The notes below the pieces were generated by a model that was not told where the DNA came from, searched no databases, and saw only the letters and a program-made list of their open reading frames with translations. Below are positions 10,441 through 22,539 of a stretch of DNA of 64,000 nucleotides, one piece after another (positions within the stretch are counted from its first letter, which is position 1; each line of letters opens with the position of its first letter). The stretch is taken from positions 920,737-984,736 of the forward strand of contig NW_006494865.1 in the NCBI RefSeq assembly GCF_000471905.2. Direction: 5' to 3'. The DNA is from Amborella trichopoda. Its lineage: Eukaryota > Streptophyta > Magnoliopsida > Amborellales > Amborellaceae. Made by a program: the position numbers and the translations under genes.

Positions 10441-11420
10441 GCCACAGCAGATGAACTCTAGGGGATGAGACTAATCCCAGACCCACTTTCATCTCGACAA
10501 ATATGTTCACTACTTTCTTACGAGAAAATCTAGACATCTTTGATTGGCATTACCATGAGATGTCTGGTTTTGATCCTCAAGTCACCGTTCACCGTCTCAA
10601 CATCAATTCGACTGTCAAACCTATCAAACAGAAATCAAGGAGGGTTAAGCCTGACCTCGAAATGCAGATAGAGGCCGAAGTGACCAACTCAGACAAGCAG
10701 GCTTCATTCGCAAAGTCAAGTGCCGAAAATGGCTAGCAAATGTTGTTCCAATCAAGAAGAAGAATGACCAAAACAGGGTTTGCATTGACTTCCGTGACCT
10801 GAATACCGCTTGTCCCAAGGATGACTTCCCATTGCCATTCACCGAGGTGCTCATCAATTCTACGGATGGCATCCGAAGATGAGGAATCCATTGCGTTCTT
10901 AACTCCAAAAGGGGTCTTCTGCTACACAATGATGCCTTTGGGATTAAAGAATGCTGGTGCCAGGTATTAGAGAGTAATGACAACCATCTTCAAAGATATG
11001 ATGCACAAAGGGCTGCAGTGTTATGTAGATGACTTGGTGATAAAATCTAAAGTGCATGATGCTAACATGAGGGACCTTGAAAAGGTGTTCGAGCGATTAT
11101 GCCTTCATCAACTTAAAAGGAATCCACTAAAGTGCGCTTTTGCAATGCGCTCAAGAAAGTTCTTGGGGTTCGATTGGAAGTTCAACTGGTTAAGATCAAA
11201 GAAATCTAGGAAATGCCGCCACCAACTACATTGCGAGAGTTACGATCTCTCCAAGGACATCTGACATACATCCGTAGGTTCATCTCAAAACTCTCAGGTC
11301 GCTATAAACCCTTTACTCACCTGTTAAAGAAGGATACTCCATTCATTTGGGATGAAGCTTGTCAGGTAGCCCTCGATGACATCAAGGATTATTTACTTAA
11401 CCCTTCAGTCCTCTTTAAAC
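10441..11420 (+). pseudogene. pol: A1 reverse transcriptase, deleted across motif A
   Basis: The start is recognisable by WHYHEMSGFDPQVTVH (10547 on) and the substrate-binding stretch VCIDFRDLNTACPKDDFPLP (10775-10835). The active-site box YVDD is intact at 11022-11033, followed by LVIKS. However, between about 10862 and 10869 some 60 bp are missing compared with A2 (37509-37570), which removes SFMDGY and with it the first catalytic Asp. Further frameshifts (for example near 10690) also break it. It cannot encode an active enzyme. Confidence 0.8.
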
Positions 11421-11881
11421 TAGTGTTAGGAAAACCTCTTATCCTATATGTGACTGCTCTCGACGAGTCACTTGGGGCATTATTGGCGTCGATAATGATG
11501 AAGGAAAAGAGACCGCACTGTACTATCTCAACCACAGAATGCAAGGGACTGAGATGAATTATCCCCCTATAGAGAAGATGTGCTTGGCCCTGATCTTCTT
11601 AGTACAAAAACTCTGCCACTACTTGCTTGGTCATGAAGTGAAGCTTATATCAAAAGCAGATCCTATAAAGTTTCGCATGACACGCCCATGCTTGTCAGGA
11701 TGCCTTGCTAAGTGAGAATTATTACTGATGGAATTCGACATCACGTATATCCCACAAAAGGCCATCAAGGGCCAAGCTTTGGCCTACTTCCTCGCAGCAC
11801 GTCCTGTACCGGTAGAATCCCCTTTATCAAGTGATCTCCCTGATGAAGAAGTATTATGTGCAGAGCTTGCTCATGCGTTGG
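11421..11881 (+). pseudogene. pol: A1 RNase H and start of the archaeal-type RNase H
   Basis: KPLILYVTALDESLGALL (about 11432-11485) begins the normal RNase H that follows reverse transcriptase; the rest is frameshifted but parallels A2 38150-38560. The sequence then reaches the conserved lead-in to the second, archaeal-type RNase H (…SSDLPDEEVL…) and is cut at 11881, just before the Trp codon of the WELYFDGA motif. The missing part continues at 63733. Confidence 0.75.
11877..11881 (+). other. Left target-site duplication of A2 (GTTGG)
   Basis: GTTGG borders the A2 5' LTR; GTGGG at 63733-63737 borders its 3' LTR. The uninterrupted site in A2's own RNase H reads GTGGG (38597-38601), so the left copy has one change. 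Confidence 0.85.
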
Positions 11882-13107
11882 TATTTGAATGCATTTTTTA
11901 ACACCTTGGCCCCTGATGTGGAATAAAGAGGAAATAGGTCAATAAAGCTTACAAAATAAGTGGAAATTTTGACAGTCTCAAAATTTCCACATAATAGGTG
12001 AACAACTTCATCATCACTCCAAAATACCACCTGCGAAGTTTCATCATGATCAGACATGTCTAAGGCAGTGAACACGAGGAAATAATTTTAAAAATTGGCC
12101 TCTAGCACCCTTAAATGGACCTCGAAACTAGAACTATACTTTTGCTGCATCAAATTTCTATGAGACCACTATCATTGGATCCGACACGGTTGAAAAACCC
12201 TATGGGTCATGTTTCGGCTGAATCGAGCACTCCAGGACAAAGTTATGAGTAAAATACCAAAAAGGGGTAGGCTGCACATTATTCCTGTGTGGCGACCTTG
12301 CACCAAAACACTATTAAAGGTGGCTGTTTTTACAGTCACGGGTAGGGAATTTAGAGGTCCACATATCACTCGTTCTGAGTTGGATCACACCCAAATTTTT
12401 CCAGCGTGTTCGTCTCGTCAAGACGAGCATTTCAATATGTGGTACACCCCATGACGATGCCCAAGCAGGGAGACAAACTAGAGAGAAGTTGCTGATCTGT
12501 GAAGAAAGTTTTAAAAAATTCAACAGTAGCATGACCCACTTTGGCAGCCAACTCACAACGCTCGTATACCTGATATGCATGAAACCAATTGCATTACGTG
12601 GGTAAGGTCCGTGGCCATCTCTGGTCCAAACCCCGCATACGATGAAATCTTCGTCCGGACACAAAGTAGAGCTGCGTTTATTGTAACATGATCATGACGG
12701 CATGCTCAATGTGATTCAGTGAAGAAACTGAAGAACACCATCAAGGAACAAACACACTATCGATATGAAGTTTTCAACATTCATCCAAAATTTAAGTCTC
12801 ATGATCATGGATTAAAAACATGATTCATGGCTCGAAGTTGGTATCAAATCGATCGCCATGCTGAGCCCCACCAAAAAATAATCATATTTTAATCAAACAG
12901 TCATTAGAACAACCTCAGATCAGTCATGGAAGATCATGCAAGTTCTCGGGCAATAGTAGGGACTATTCTAAAATTTCACACATGGTTAGGCAGGGGCAAA
13001 ATAGTCCTTTTGTACCAATTTTTAGAATTTATTTTAATTCAATTAAATTCTAATTATCTTCAATTTTAGGTATTTTTTGGGTGTACACCCATGTTTGGGC
13101 CTAATTC

Positions 13108-13170
13108 TATATAAGCATGCAAAGTTAAATTGTAAAATCCCCTTGGGTTCATTCTGAAAGAACCAATAAA
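13108..13170 (+). promoter_or_regulatory. A2 5' LTR TATA box and poly(A) signal
   Basis: TATATAAG at 13108-13115 and AATAAA at 13165-13170, in the same arrangement as the other family A LTRs. Confidence 0.7.
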
Positions 13171-13358
13171 TACTTCATTTTCTCTTAAGCTCGCCAGTGC
13201 ATCTTGGAGAGAGAGAGGAGAGAGAAGAAAAGGGTCAGTACCCTTCAGTAAGATAAATTTCTCTCTCCTCCCCTCTTTCTCTCTCCAGTTCTTTCTTTCT
13301 CTCCCCTCCCATATTTCTCTCTCCTTTTTTTCTCTCTCTCCTCCCATTTTTTTTAATT

Positions 13359-13363
13359 GTCTC
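13359..13363 (+). other. Left target-site duplication of A3 (GTCTC)
   Basis: GTCTC at 13359-13363 is repeated exactly at 28170-28174, directly after the CCTAACCA end of the A3 3' LTR. Confidence 0.9.
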
Positions 13364-14023
13364 TGTTTGAATGTATTTTTCAGCACCTTGGTCCCTGATA
13401 AGAAGCAGGTCAACAAAACATACAAAATAGTAGAAATTCCTGACAGTCTCAGAATGGCTCCAAAATTGGTCAAGAATTCATCAGTTCTTCAAAAGACTAC
13501 TTGCCAAGTGTCATCGCGATCAGACATGTCTAAAATAGTGAACACGAAGAAACAATTTCAACGAAATCGGTCTCTTGCACCCTGAAATGGACCCTGTCAC
13601 TAGAGCTATAGTTTTGGTGCATCAAACAGCTGTGGGACCACTACCATTGAATTCAGCATGGTCAAAAACCCCTATGGGTCAAGTTTTGTCTTAATCGGGT
13701 ACTCAAGGACATTGTTATGGGTAAAATACCAAAAAGGGGTAGCACACGATTCCCGTGTGGCCACCCTGCACTAAAGCACCATTAAAAGTGGTTCTTTTTA
13801 CAGTCATGGGCAATCACTTTCGGGGCTATATCTCACTCGTTCCAAGTAGGATCTCTCTCAAATTTGGTGAGCGTGTTCGTCTCATCAAAACAAACAATTC
13901 GATATGACGTCTAAGTAGAGAGAAAAACTAAATGAAAGTGGATAATCCGTGAAGGAAGTTGTGGAAAATTCAGTAGCAGAATGCCTCGCTCAAGCAGTCA
14001 GATCACGACTGTCGCATACCCGA
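13364..14023 (+). repeat. A3 5' LTR, truncated (about 660 bp)
   Basis: It follows the A3 3' LTR from 24787 to about 25455, then switches to gag sequence homologous to A2 near 30045. At the switch both parent sequences share CCCGA, so the deletion probably arose by microhomology. The TATA box, hairpin array and primer-binding site of this LTR are gone. Confidence 0.85.
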
Positions 14024-16850
14024 GGTACGTTGGAAGGCTGCCCAGTCCCCTTCTGCAAAAGGCAAACAACTTGCCATTTGTGGGTCACCATAAGGCTACC
14101 CCGTACATTTCTTCACCATTGGTCTCTATCTCTAGCGGTTCAACACAACTAGGTGAAAACACCACGGTCTCCACCCCTCACACACCACAAGGCTTGTGGG
14201 TTACCCACTCGAGTCACACCTCGGGGGAACCATTCTATTACGTTGAGTCCTTGTCCAAGATCTCCTTCTAAGGTTAGGTCCTGCACACATTGATCACATA
14301 CATCTCACTGCTCAGGGCAACACCGTCATCATGCTAACCCAAGTGCACAGGAGACGAGCTCCTCATCCTCCTACTTTGCACACACAAGAACACCCTATAA
14401 GGGGCAGGCATACACCTGTTCTCTTACAGACACCTACTCATAATTCTCGGCCTCCTAAGGCCAGATCACTTGCACGAGCCCAGGCTGACCTGCATGTCTC
14501 CCGTAATCCTTATTCAAGGGGCGCACACATGTCGCCATCATAGACGTCCCCTCGTCCTAGTCTCAGACCTTCTCATGACTCAATCCTACTCCTGCCCACT
14601 CCCCCTTCATCGATCAAGCACCTTCAGCCTTGGTACTCGAAGGTTTTCCCCATGAGTATCATCCTGAACCAGCCCGTTACTTTGGTCGTGTCTCTAGAGC
14701 CCACAAGAGAGCTCAAGGCATTGACCTGATGAAAGATCGAGTCCTTCATCCTCCCCGGTCAAAGATGACTCTAGTCGCTAACCCTCATCCATTGCCGCAC
14801 CTGATGGAGACAGCTCTCTCCTGTGCAAGTAGAACTGACCAATTGCGACCTAGATCGCAGTTTTGTCACGAGGTCCATCAAAACCTCAAGGCTAAACACG
14901 ATAGAGGTCTACAAATTTTGACTCTGGAGGTGACCAAGTTAGTCAAAACAGCCAACACCTAAGTCCCTTTTAGCCCCTTCAGACGATCAAGCCTGAAGAA
15001 GAGCTCCATGAGCCCTCTACTGTGGTTACTATCGTAGAAGAAGACCCAACAACTCAGCAGCGATGGTCCCAAGACCGTCAAGAATCGGTCTACACGCGAT
15101 CAGCATACAAGAGTCGAGTTCAGTCAGGGTACGCTAGCCCCCTGCTAACTGACCTACCATGTACGACCCGTCAAGCTCGCAAGCCTCAGTTGCCACTAAC
15201 GTTGACCTTCATAGAGAAATGGTCAGCATAATGATTGTAAGTGAGCCCGGTGATGCGCAGGAAGAGCGCACAAGTTTGAGGATATGGTGAGCACGATGAT
15301 GGAAAAGATCGATCGTATCGATGTCACATGCCAGTCGATTAACCATGAGATGAATTCCCATCATTCTGATGGTGCATCTCCACGACGGCCCCCTCCTTCT
15401 ACCTCACTGGACAATTTTGTCCCTCATCTAGTCTCTCAGACAGACATTGACGCTATGGTCACCCATAGCCTAAAGACCAGACAAATTCTGGGGAAACAGG
15501 GTGTGATGCCTTATCAAAAGCCATTCCCCTCGCTCGTATATTAATCGAGTCCCGTTTCCTCAAATTATAAGAAAGGGAAGTTTTCTTTATTCAATGAAAC
15601 CACATCCTCAAACCAGCATATTCCCACTTCCCGACAGCATGTCAAGAAATAGCGGTTGACGGGAGACCTCTTCTCCGATAGTTCGTTGGGACCCTCGATG
15701 GCCCAACAATCCAATGGTATGCCCGACTTCCTCCAAACTTAGTCCATACATGGGAGGAGATGGAGAAATTGTTCTATCAATGCTTCTATGAGACCGAGAG
15801 AGAGGTTCAGACCATCGAACTTCTCACCGTGACTCAAGACCCCAATGAGCCCGTCGATCAGTTCATATCAAGATGGAGAAACTTGGCTTACCGCCATCCT
15901 AATCCTATGCCTGAGAAGGAAGCAGTCCAAACTTGTGTGTGAAACATGCGACCTGAGATCGCTCTACATGTCGAGGCCTCTAATCCGACCTCCATGTTAG
16001 AGTTGATCTCTAAATCAGTCTGCATAGAAAGTTTACCACGCCACCATGGTGGGACATGACAACCATCTACAAGTTCAACAAATAATCAGGGCAATGGTAA
16101 CTCTCTGAATAACTCATGAGGCAGCCAACAGAAAGGGGTAATCAATGCAGACGTCATGGTCACTGATTCAAAGAAGGCTCCCTCCCAAACTTTTGACCTC
16201 TCTAAAAGGGTAAGCACAACAAGGGTAACACCCCAGGCTGCTAAGCAACAATAGTCGTACAATCGGGTACCCCCACCAGCCAACCTTGATCTGGGCGATT
16301 ATTTCAGCAGGCATAAGAATAAGGTCTATCCCTTCGAGAAGCAATGGGTCCCTGCACTGTTTCGGTTATTATTGGAACAGATTATGATCCAGCTTCCAAA
16401 AACTAAATTCCTTGAGCAACCTGGCCTTGACACTCAGGCATATTATTGTGCCTACCATCGGAGGATCAATCATCTTACAGATGACTGCTACACTCTGAAG
16501 GATATTATTGAGGCCCTAATTCAGAAGGGTCAGATAAAGCTTGAATACTTAAAGAAGGCCTTCGAGGCAGCCGAGGCCTCCCATGCCATAACTATCTAAG
16601 AGGAAGACAAAATGCTTGGTATCCTCTATGACTTCTTCATTATAATGCTTCAGGAAGGCATAATCGCACTGAAGTAAGCAAGGCAACCGTGTCGCCTTAC
16701 TAATGGGACTGAAGATCATTGGTGCCCATATCATCAGATAAGTGGCCATTACCTGTCAGAATGCATAAGTATCCTTGATATATTCGCAAAGAAAATGCCG
16801 GAGTGTCAGGAGTTTTACAATCTCCCAGTAAGTGATCCCCAAGTCATTCC
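14024..16850 (+). pseudogene. gag: A3 gag (degenerate)
   Basis: The N-block (14024-14960) is Pro/Ser/Thr-rich as in A1 and A2. The gag core lies at about 15730-16060, with EMEKLFYQCFYETEREVQTIE and QFISRWRNLA in an open frame 15760-15942. The first knuckle YCAYHRRINHLTDDCYTLKD (about 16444-16503) keeps all expected Cys and His; the second (WCPYHQISGHYLSEC, about 16719-16765) is also intact. Stops between these blocks disable the gene. Confidence 0.75.
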
Positions 16851-18105
16851 TCTATCGGGGCAAGAAGGTCTCACAGAGCAGGACCTTCCTATCAATGACT
16901 AGGACTCCACCGAATTCTCGATTCCTAGCCATGAATAGTCTACCATGGCCGAAGCAGACTTAGGTCCTTAAGGCGAGAAGCAGTTCGCCAAGCTAGAGCT
17001 ATTCGCCAGCCCAGTGAGACGAATAACCTATCACCTCAGAAAAGAAGAAAGTGACGGGAACCAAGGCCCAAAGAAACAAGACCGCTCAATCCACAGTCAA
17101 GCAGCAATTTCTCAGGCCCCTTCCTCCACTACCAACTTTACTGAACTTTATCCTCGCACGATCCTTTTTCCTTCTTCATCCGGGCAAGAAGACGTTCCTG
17201 TGCCATCTCCCACCCAGCATACGTCCAATGAGGGTGACAATGTTAAAAGCACCCCCTAACGATTTAAGCAAGGGAAAGACCTAAAAGACCCCCTCACCCA
17301 TCCAGCCTTGGGGATGACATAAAACGCTGCCCAGATCGGTCTGGTGAGGGGAACGACCTTAAAAGTCCCCCACCTTCTTACCCTTCTCCTACTTCTCCTT
17401 CTGCTTCTCATTCTTCCTCGTCTATGTCTCTTATAGGTACAACCTTGATATGTCCCGACTTTAAGGCTCTCGACAGAGAACTTGAGGGATCAAACATAAA
17501 TAAGATGCAATGGAAGCGATTGAGAAAGACTTTGGCACATGTAGCAGGATTCTTAACAGTCGCTAATGCCCTGGCAGCTAAAGCCATGGCAGAGCCACCT
17601 TCTTCAAAGAAGCATAAGAATTTGAAGCCAAAGAAACCCCAGTGGTCCCCTGAGCCTAACGTTTAGCAGAGACTGAGAGAGTCAAAGGGGAAAAATTTCT
17701 ACTCTCAAGAGGCTTGCCAAATGGTACAAGTCTATGAAGAACTAGCTAGCTCAAGGCAAACGCTGTAGGCACTCGTACAAATACTAAGTGATTCATAAGA
17801 AGGTGCTTCCTACCCAACCACCACTGAACCTCAACCTGATGTGTTTTCCATGTTTGAGGTTGACATTTTCGTCCCTCAGTTCGAGAAAGGCGCAGAAAGC
17901 ACAACCTACCCTTAAGCCCTATTGGAAGCAGAGATATCAAAGTCATGGGTCTTCGCACATGAGGTTGATGAAAAGACCTTTGAAAACAACGAGGAAGAGT
18001 AAGCCCCAGAATAATGGGAGGAAGGCGATCAGGCTACTGCTGACGAACTCGAAGAAATAAATCTTGGAGACGAAGCGGACCCCAGCCCCACTTTCATTTC
18101 AACGA
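16851..18105 (+). pseudogene. A3 gag-pol linker
   Basis: Homologous to A1 9201-10440. It has a Ser/Pro-rich segment (17360-17430), the basic KHKNLKPKKP tail (about 17605-17640) and an acidic stretch before reverse transcriptase. No protease motif is visible here either. Several stops interrupt it. Confidence 0.5.
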
Positions 18106-18988
18106 ATATGTCTCCACAAGAGAAAGAAGATTTCGCTACTTTCTTGTGAGTAAGTCGAGATGTCTTTGCTTGGCATTACCATGAGATGCCTGGTTTGGAC
18201 CCTCAAGTTGACGTTCACCGTCTCAACATGGATTCAACCGTCAAACCTGTCAAGCAGAAATCAAGAAGGTTTAGTTCTGACCTTGAAATACAAATAGACA
18301 CCGAAATAACCAAACTCAAACAAGCACGATTCATCCGTGAAGTCAAGTACCCGAAATGACCAGCAAATGTCGTTCCGGTCAAGAAGAAGAATGATCAAAT
18401 CAGGTTGTATATTGAGTTTAGTGATTTGAATACCCTCTGTCTCAAGGATGACTTTCTATTGCCATTCACTGAGATGCTCATCGACTCTACGGCTCACTGT
18501 CAAATCCTTTCCTTCATGGATGGATACTCCAGGTATAATCAGAAAAGAATGGCGCCCTAAGATGAAGAGGGCACTGCATTCTTTACTTCCAAAGGGGTCT
18601 TCTGTTACACAATGATGTCTTTTGGATTAAAGAACACTGATGCCACATACCAGAGATCAATGACGCCCATTTTTAAAGACATGATGCACGAAGAGGTGGA
18701 GTCTTATGTTGATGACTTGGTGGTAAAATCCAAAGAGAAGGATGCTCACATGAGAGATTTTGAAAAGGCGTTCAAGCGGTTGCGCCTTCATCAACTAAAA
18801 ATGAACCCGCTAAAATGCAATTTTTCTTTGCATTCAGGAAAATTCTTGGTGTTCATCGTTAGATTTCGAGGGCTTGAAGTTCAACCAGTCAAGATCAAGG
18901 CAATTCAAGAAATGTTGTCACCGACTACACTTCAAGAACTGCGCTCCCTCCAAGGGAAACTTGCATACATTCGCAAGTTCATCTCGCC
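18106..18988 (+). pseudogene. pol: A3 reverse transcriptase
   Basis: It covers the usual fingers and palm: ARFIREVKYPK, the palm motif SFMDGYSRYNQ (near 18511-18545, first catalytic Asp present), FGLKN.D.TYQRSM, and YVDDLVVKS with YVDD at 18705-18716. The open frame 18612-19040 carries the C-terminal half. Stops occur at 18358 and near 18558. The thumb and connection end at about 18988, where a deletion of roughly 1.1 kb relative to A2 removes RNase H and archaeal-type RNase H. Confidence 0.8.
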
Positions 18989-20355
18989 CTCCTTATCCAT
19001 TCGACGCACTTCTATCAGCCAAAGAAGTAATCAAGATTGAACAAGAAATAACATAGAGTCAAGGAGCTAACAGAAGAAATCAAGAACCAGAATTCTTTGA
19101 CCCAATATGCGTCGAAATTAAGCAGGTAGAAGATTAGAGAGAGCCCATCACTAGTTTCCTAAAACATGGTTGGCGCCCGGAAGATTGTGCCAAACGCAAC
19201 AGCATACGTTGAATGTCTACTAAGTATACCCTTCTTGAAGGAGACGCTCTCTTCATCATTTGACAACATCCTTCTTAGATGCGTCGATATCCAAGAAAAA
19301 AATAAGGTGTTAGAAGAAGTCCACTCAGGCATTTGTGGACTACACCAGTCCGATCCTAAGCTCTATGAATGAATACATAGGATGGGATACTATTGGCCTT
19401 CTATGATAGCCGATTCCTTAAACTATGCTGAAAAGTGCCAAGTGTGCCAAATATACTCCATCCTCGTTCACCAGCCTTCAGAGCCCTTACACCCTACGGT
19501 TGCATCATGGCCCTTCTCACAATGAAGTATGAACATCGTAGGTTCTATTGACTTCCTTCCGCAATGGGCCACGTATTTATCCTAGCTGGAACAAATTATT
19601 TCTCTAAGTGGGCTGAAGCGGTCCCCCTTACACAGGTTCCTAGGACAGCGGTGGCCTACTTCATTTGACATGACATCATATATCGATTCAGAGTGCCTGA
19701 CCAGATTATATCTGACAACGGTCCTCAATTTAGGAGTCATCATACTGATCGCTTGGTTAACCAGTTCGACTTTGAATGGAGGTACTCAACTATGTACCAC
19801 CCTCGGGCGAATGGCTTAGTTGAGGCTTTCAATAAGACTATGTGCAACATTTTAAGAAAGTTAATATAAAAAACAAGGACTAACTGACATGAGAAGCTAC
19901 TTGAAGCACTGTGGGCCTATCGTACCACTACGTGAAATGCTACTGATTGTACTCCTTATTCTCTAGTCTATGGGGGTGAAGCAGTTTTACCTCTCGAAAT
20001 ACAAATCCCTTCATTTTGAGTCGCTATTCATCAAGGAATAACCGAAGATGAGAGAGTCAAGCTCCTGTATGAAGAATTGGATGCACTCGATGGAAAGAGG
20101 TTAGAGGCTCAGCAGAGCCTTGAATTCAACCAAAGGAGAATAAGTTCGCTCATTCACCCGTGGTGATCTAGTCCTAGCTGTCAAGAGGCCTATCGTTATA
20201 GACGGCCGACGTCAAGGGAAATTTGAGCCTAAGTGCAAAGGTCCCATTATAGTAAAAAAGGTCTCGCCCAATGGAGCCTACATACTAGCACATCCTAAAG
20301 GAGGGAAAGCAATGCCCCCTATCAATGGACGATACTTAAAGAAGTACTACCCATA
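18989..20355 (+). pseudogene. pol: A3 integrase
   Basis: From the junction the frame continues as in A2 39085 on (LLSAKEVIK). The zinc-binding HHCC region lies around 19319-19455 and the catalytic core around 19510-20000. The C-terminal GPY-like module ends at the stop 20353-20355, preceded by LKKYYP. In the core the stretch with the second and third acidic residues is legible but frameshifted. Integrase joins the cDNA to chromosomal DNA; this copy is broken by many stops. Confidence 0.7.
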
Positions 20356-22539
20356 ATGTATATTCAAGAAAAAGGAACTCGACACAAAAATAAGCAAGAT
20401 AGTCCAAAAAAAATTCTAACTCTTTTTATTGCAGTAAAAACAAGTTACAAGAAGCCCATTACAAGGGAGGTTACAAGTCTCTTGCATCTGAGGATAAGAG
20501 GACAGTTACAAACCAAAACTTGTACTTTCGCTCTTGCATCTGAGGATAAGAGGACGGTTATAGGCCAAAACAAATGCCTGCCCCATGAGGAAGAAGCAAA
20601 CCCACCAAAGAAAGGCCTTCCTCATGAAGAAGAAGCGAAACCACTTCGAGGGTTGGCTTTAATTCATCTGATGAGTAAGAGGATGGTTACATGTCAGATA
20701 ACAAAGCAAAGCCACTCCAAGAAGTTAGCCTCAGTCGATCTGACGTGTACGTCAAACTTACAAGCCAGATACCTCATCTGATGTGTATATCAAACATACG
20801 ACATAGGATTCATTCAACATGTATACCAAACATAAAAGGTGGGCTGCTCTGGTAAGAAACTGGCTAATGGCGGGAAGCCAACCCTATTCACAGTGGATGC
20901 ACTTCCACAGAACAACATGGACCTCACTATTGTGCCAGAGGATTTGGCTTCCAATAGGTACCACAAGCCACGCCTTATCATCATTCACCACTTTTTGTTG
21001 GCCCATGAACATCGCCGTACGTAGCTCATCGCCGAGCGTCGCAAATCCCGCATGTAACTTACTGCCACAATTGAGGATCACTTTCCGCATCATGATAAGC
21101 CACACATGCTGATGAGCGCCGACTGAGACCAGGCTTGGCTATGTCCTATAAAGGCCAGTGCCGGTTGTGCTCCCAACCCCTAGCACCGGCTGCCTTTTTT
21201 GTGGTTCAACGCCGGTTGTGTCACCACTCCAAACCATCAGCGCCGGTAGCACTTCTATTAGCACCAACCTGTCGCGACTGTTCTCTTCCCGAGACTCCTC
21301 ATTTTTCAAAGCTTAAGTTTTTGCACCTCCTTAATGGTCACACGATTTCCAAAGGTAACCATATACCCTCCCTACGATGATTTACCTCTTACAACCGTCC
21401 ACTTTCCCTATGATGGTTCTCCTCCCATGATGGTTCACCTCCCGCAACTGTCCACTTTCCCTACGACTCTTCACCTCACACGATGGTTCACTTCCTGTAA
21501 CCGTACACCTTCCACGATGGTCCACCTCCTGTGGCCGTTCGTCTCCCACTAGAACTTCTCCTACGCGGTCGGAAACCCACTGAAAAAAATTTCCTGCCTG
21601 TGTTTTTGTCCGGGACTTCACTGAAAACTTCTAAAAACTTTCTAAAAACTTTCCCAAAGTCCCCGGGAACCTCTGCAACACCACTAACAACGTAAGAAAC
21701 TTACCACAATCCCCCGGAAACCCCTCAAAACTCCTTGAAACACTCCCAAGACGTGCAAAAATGCTCACTGTCCCAGTTCCCACCTCTTATACCCTCAAAA
21801 ATACCAAGGTCTGAGTTCTTCCCTCCACCAAAAAGTCCCCTGTGCTAAAAACGTCCCTCTGCAACTTCACCAAAATCTTGGCGAAGCCTTCTCGCTAAAG
21901 GCCTTCCTTGTAAAACCTTTGCTGGAGTCCCACTGCTTGCCGGAACTTCAACCAAACACCCTCTCCTCACTGTTAAGAAAATTTTCGCGTAAGTTTTTTT
22001 TTACCCTTGGTGAAATACGAGGGAAATGGGGATTTTACCCCCTTATATAGACCACACTACCCTTAATTTCCCCTCATAAACTGGGAATTCTAGTCGCTTC
22101 CAAGCAAAGCTAAACGATGATGAGCTGGGTCGGGCCTTGACTCAAGGTCCGAGGTAACTCTCATCGATCTATGCCCAGTGCCGGGTGAATTTCAAACAAC
22201 CCTAGCACCAGTTGACTTGGCGTTGGGTGAATTTCAAACAACCCTAGCACCGGTTTACTCGACACCAGGTGAATTTCAAACAAACCTAGTGCTGATTGAC
22301 TTGGTGCTGGGTGAGTTTCGAAACAACCCTAGCGCCGGTTAACTTAGCGCCGGTTGTGTTCAAATAATGTCACGGGTTTTTCACAGCGCCAACTGAGTTT
22401 TTAGCAACCCAGTGTCAATTGTGTTTTTGAGAACTCAGCGACGGTTGAGCACTCGCAAGAAACCATTAACGCTACACCTAGCGCTGGCTGTATTTCAAGC
22501 AACTTATTGTCACCTACTCCAGGCTGAAGACTTGTGTGT

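Larger units (their letters stand above)
2764..11881 (+). mobile_element. Element A1 (Tat-type Ty3/gypsy), left part
   Basis: A1 consists of a 5' LTR, a tRNA-Arg primer site, gag, linker, reverse transcriptase, RNase H and the first bases of the archaeal-type RNase H. It is cut at 11881 by element A2 and resumes at 63733, so its two halves lie 51.85 kb apart. Its 3' end is beyond the window. All reading frames are broken. The presence of an archaeal-type RNase H after the normal one places the family in the plant Tat lineage. Confidence 0.85.
11882..13363 (+). repeat. A2 5' LTR, left part (1,482 bp)
   Basis: It begins TATTTGAATG, the family start TGTTTGAA with G changed to A, and runs through U3, TATA box and poly(A) signal into the CT tract, where A3 interrupts it after GTCTC (13359-13363). 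Joined to 28175 the CT tract matches the unbroken 3' LTR at 62200-62250 base by base with few changes, which confirms the join. Confidence 0.9.

Noticed and set aside
20356-20781. 141-codon open frame after the A3 integrase
   Set aside because: It is a translation of repeated CATCTGAGGATAAGAGGA units and is not kept in A2.
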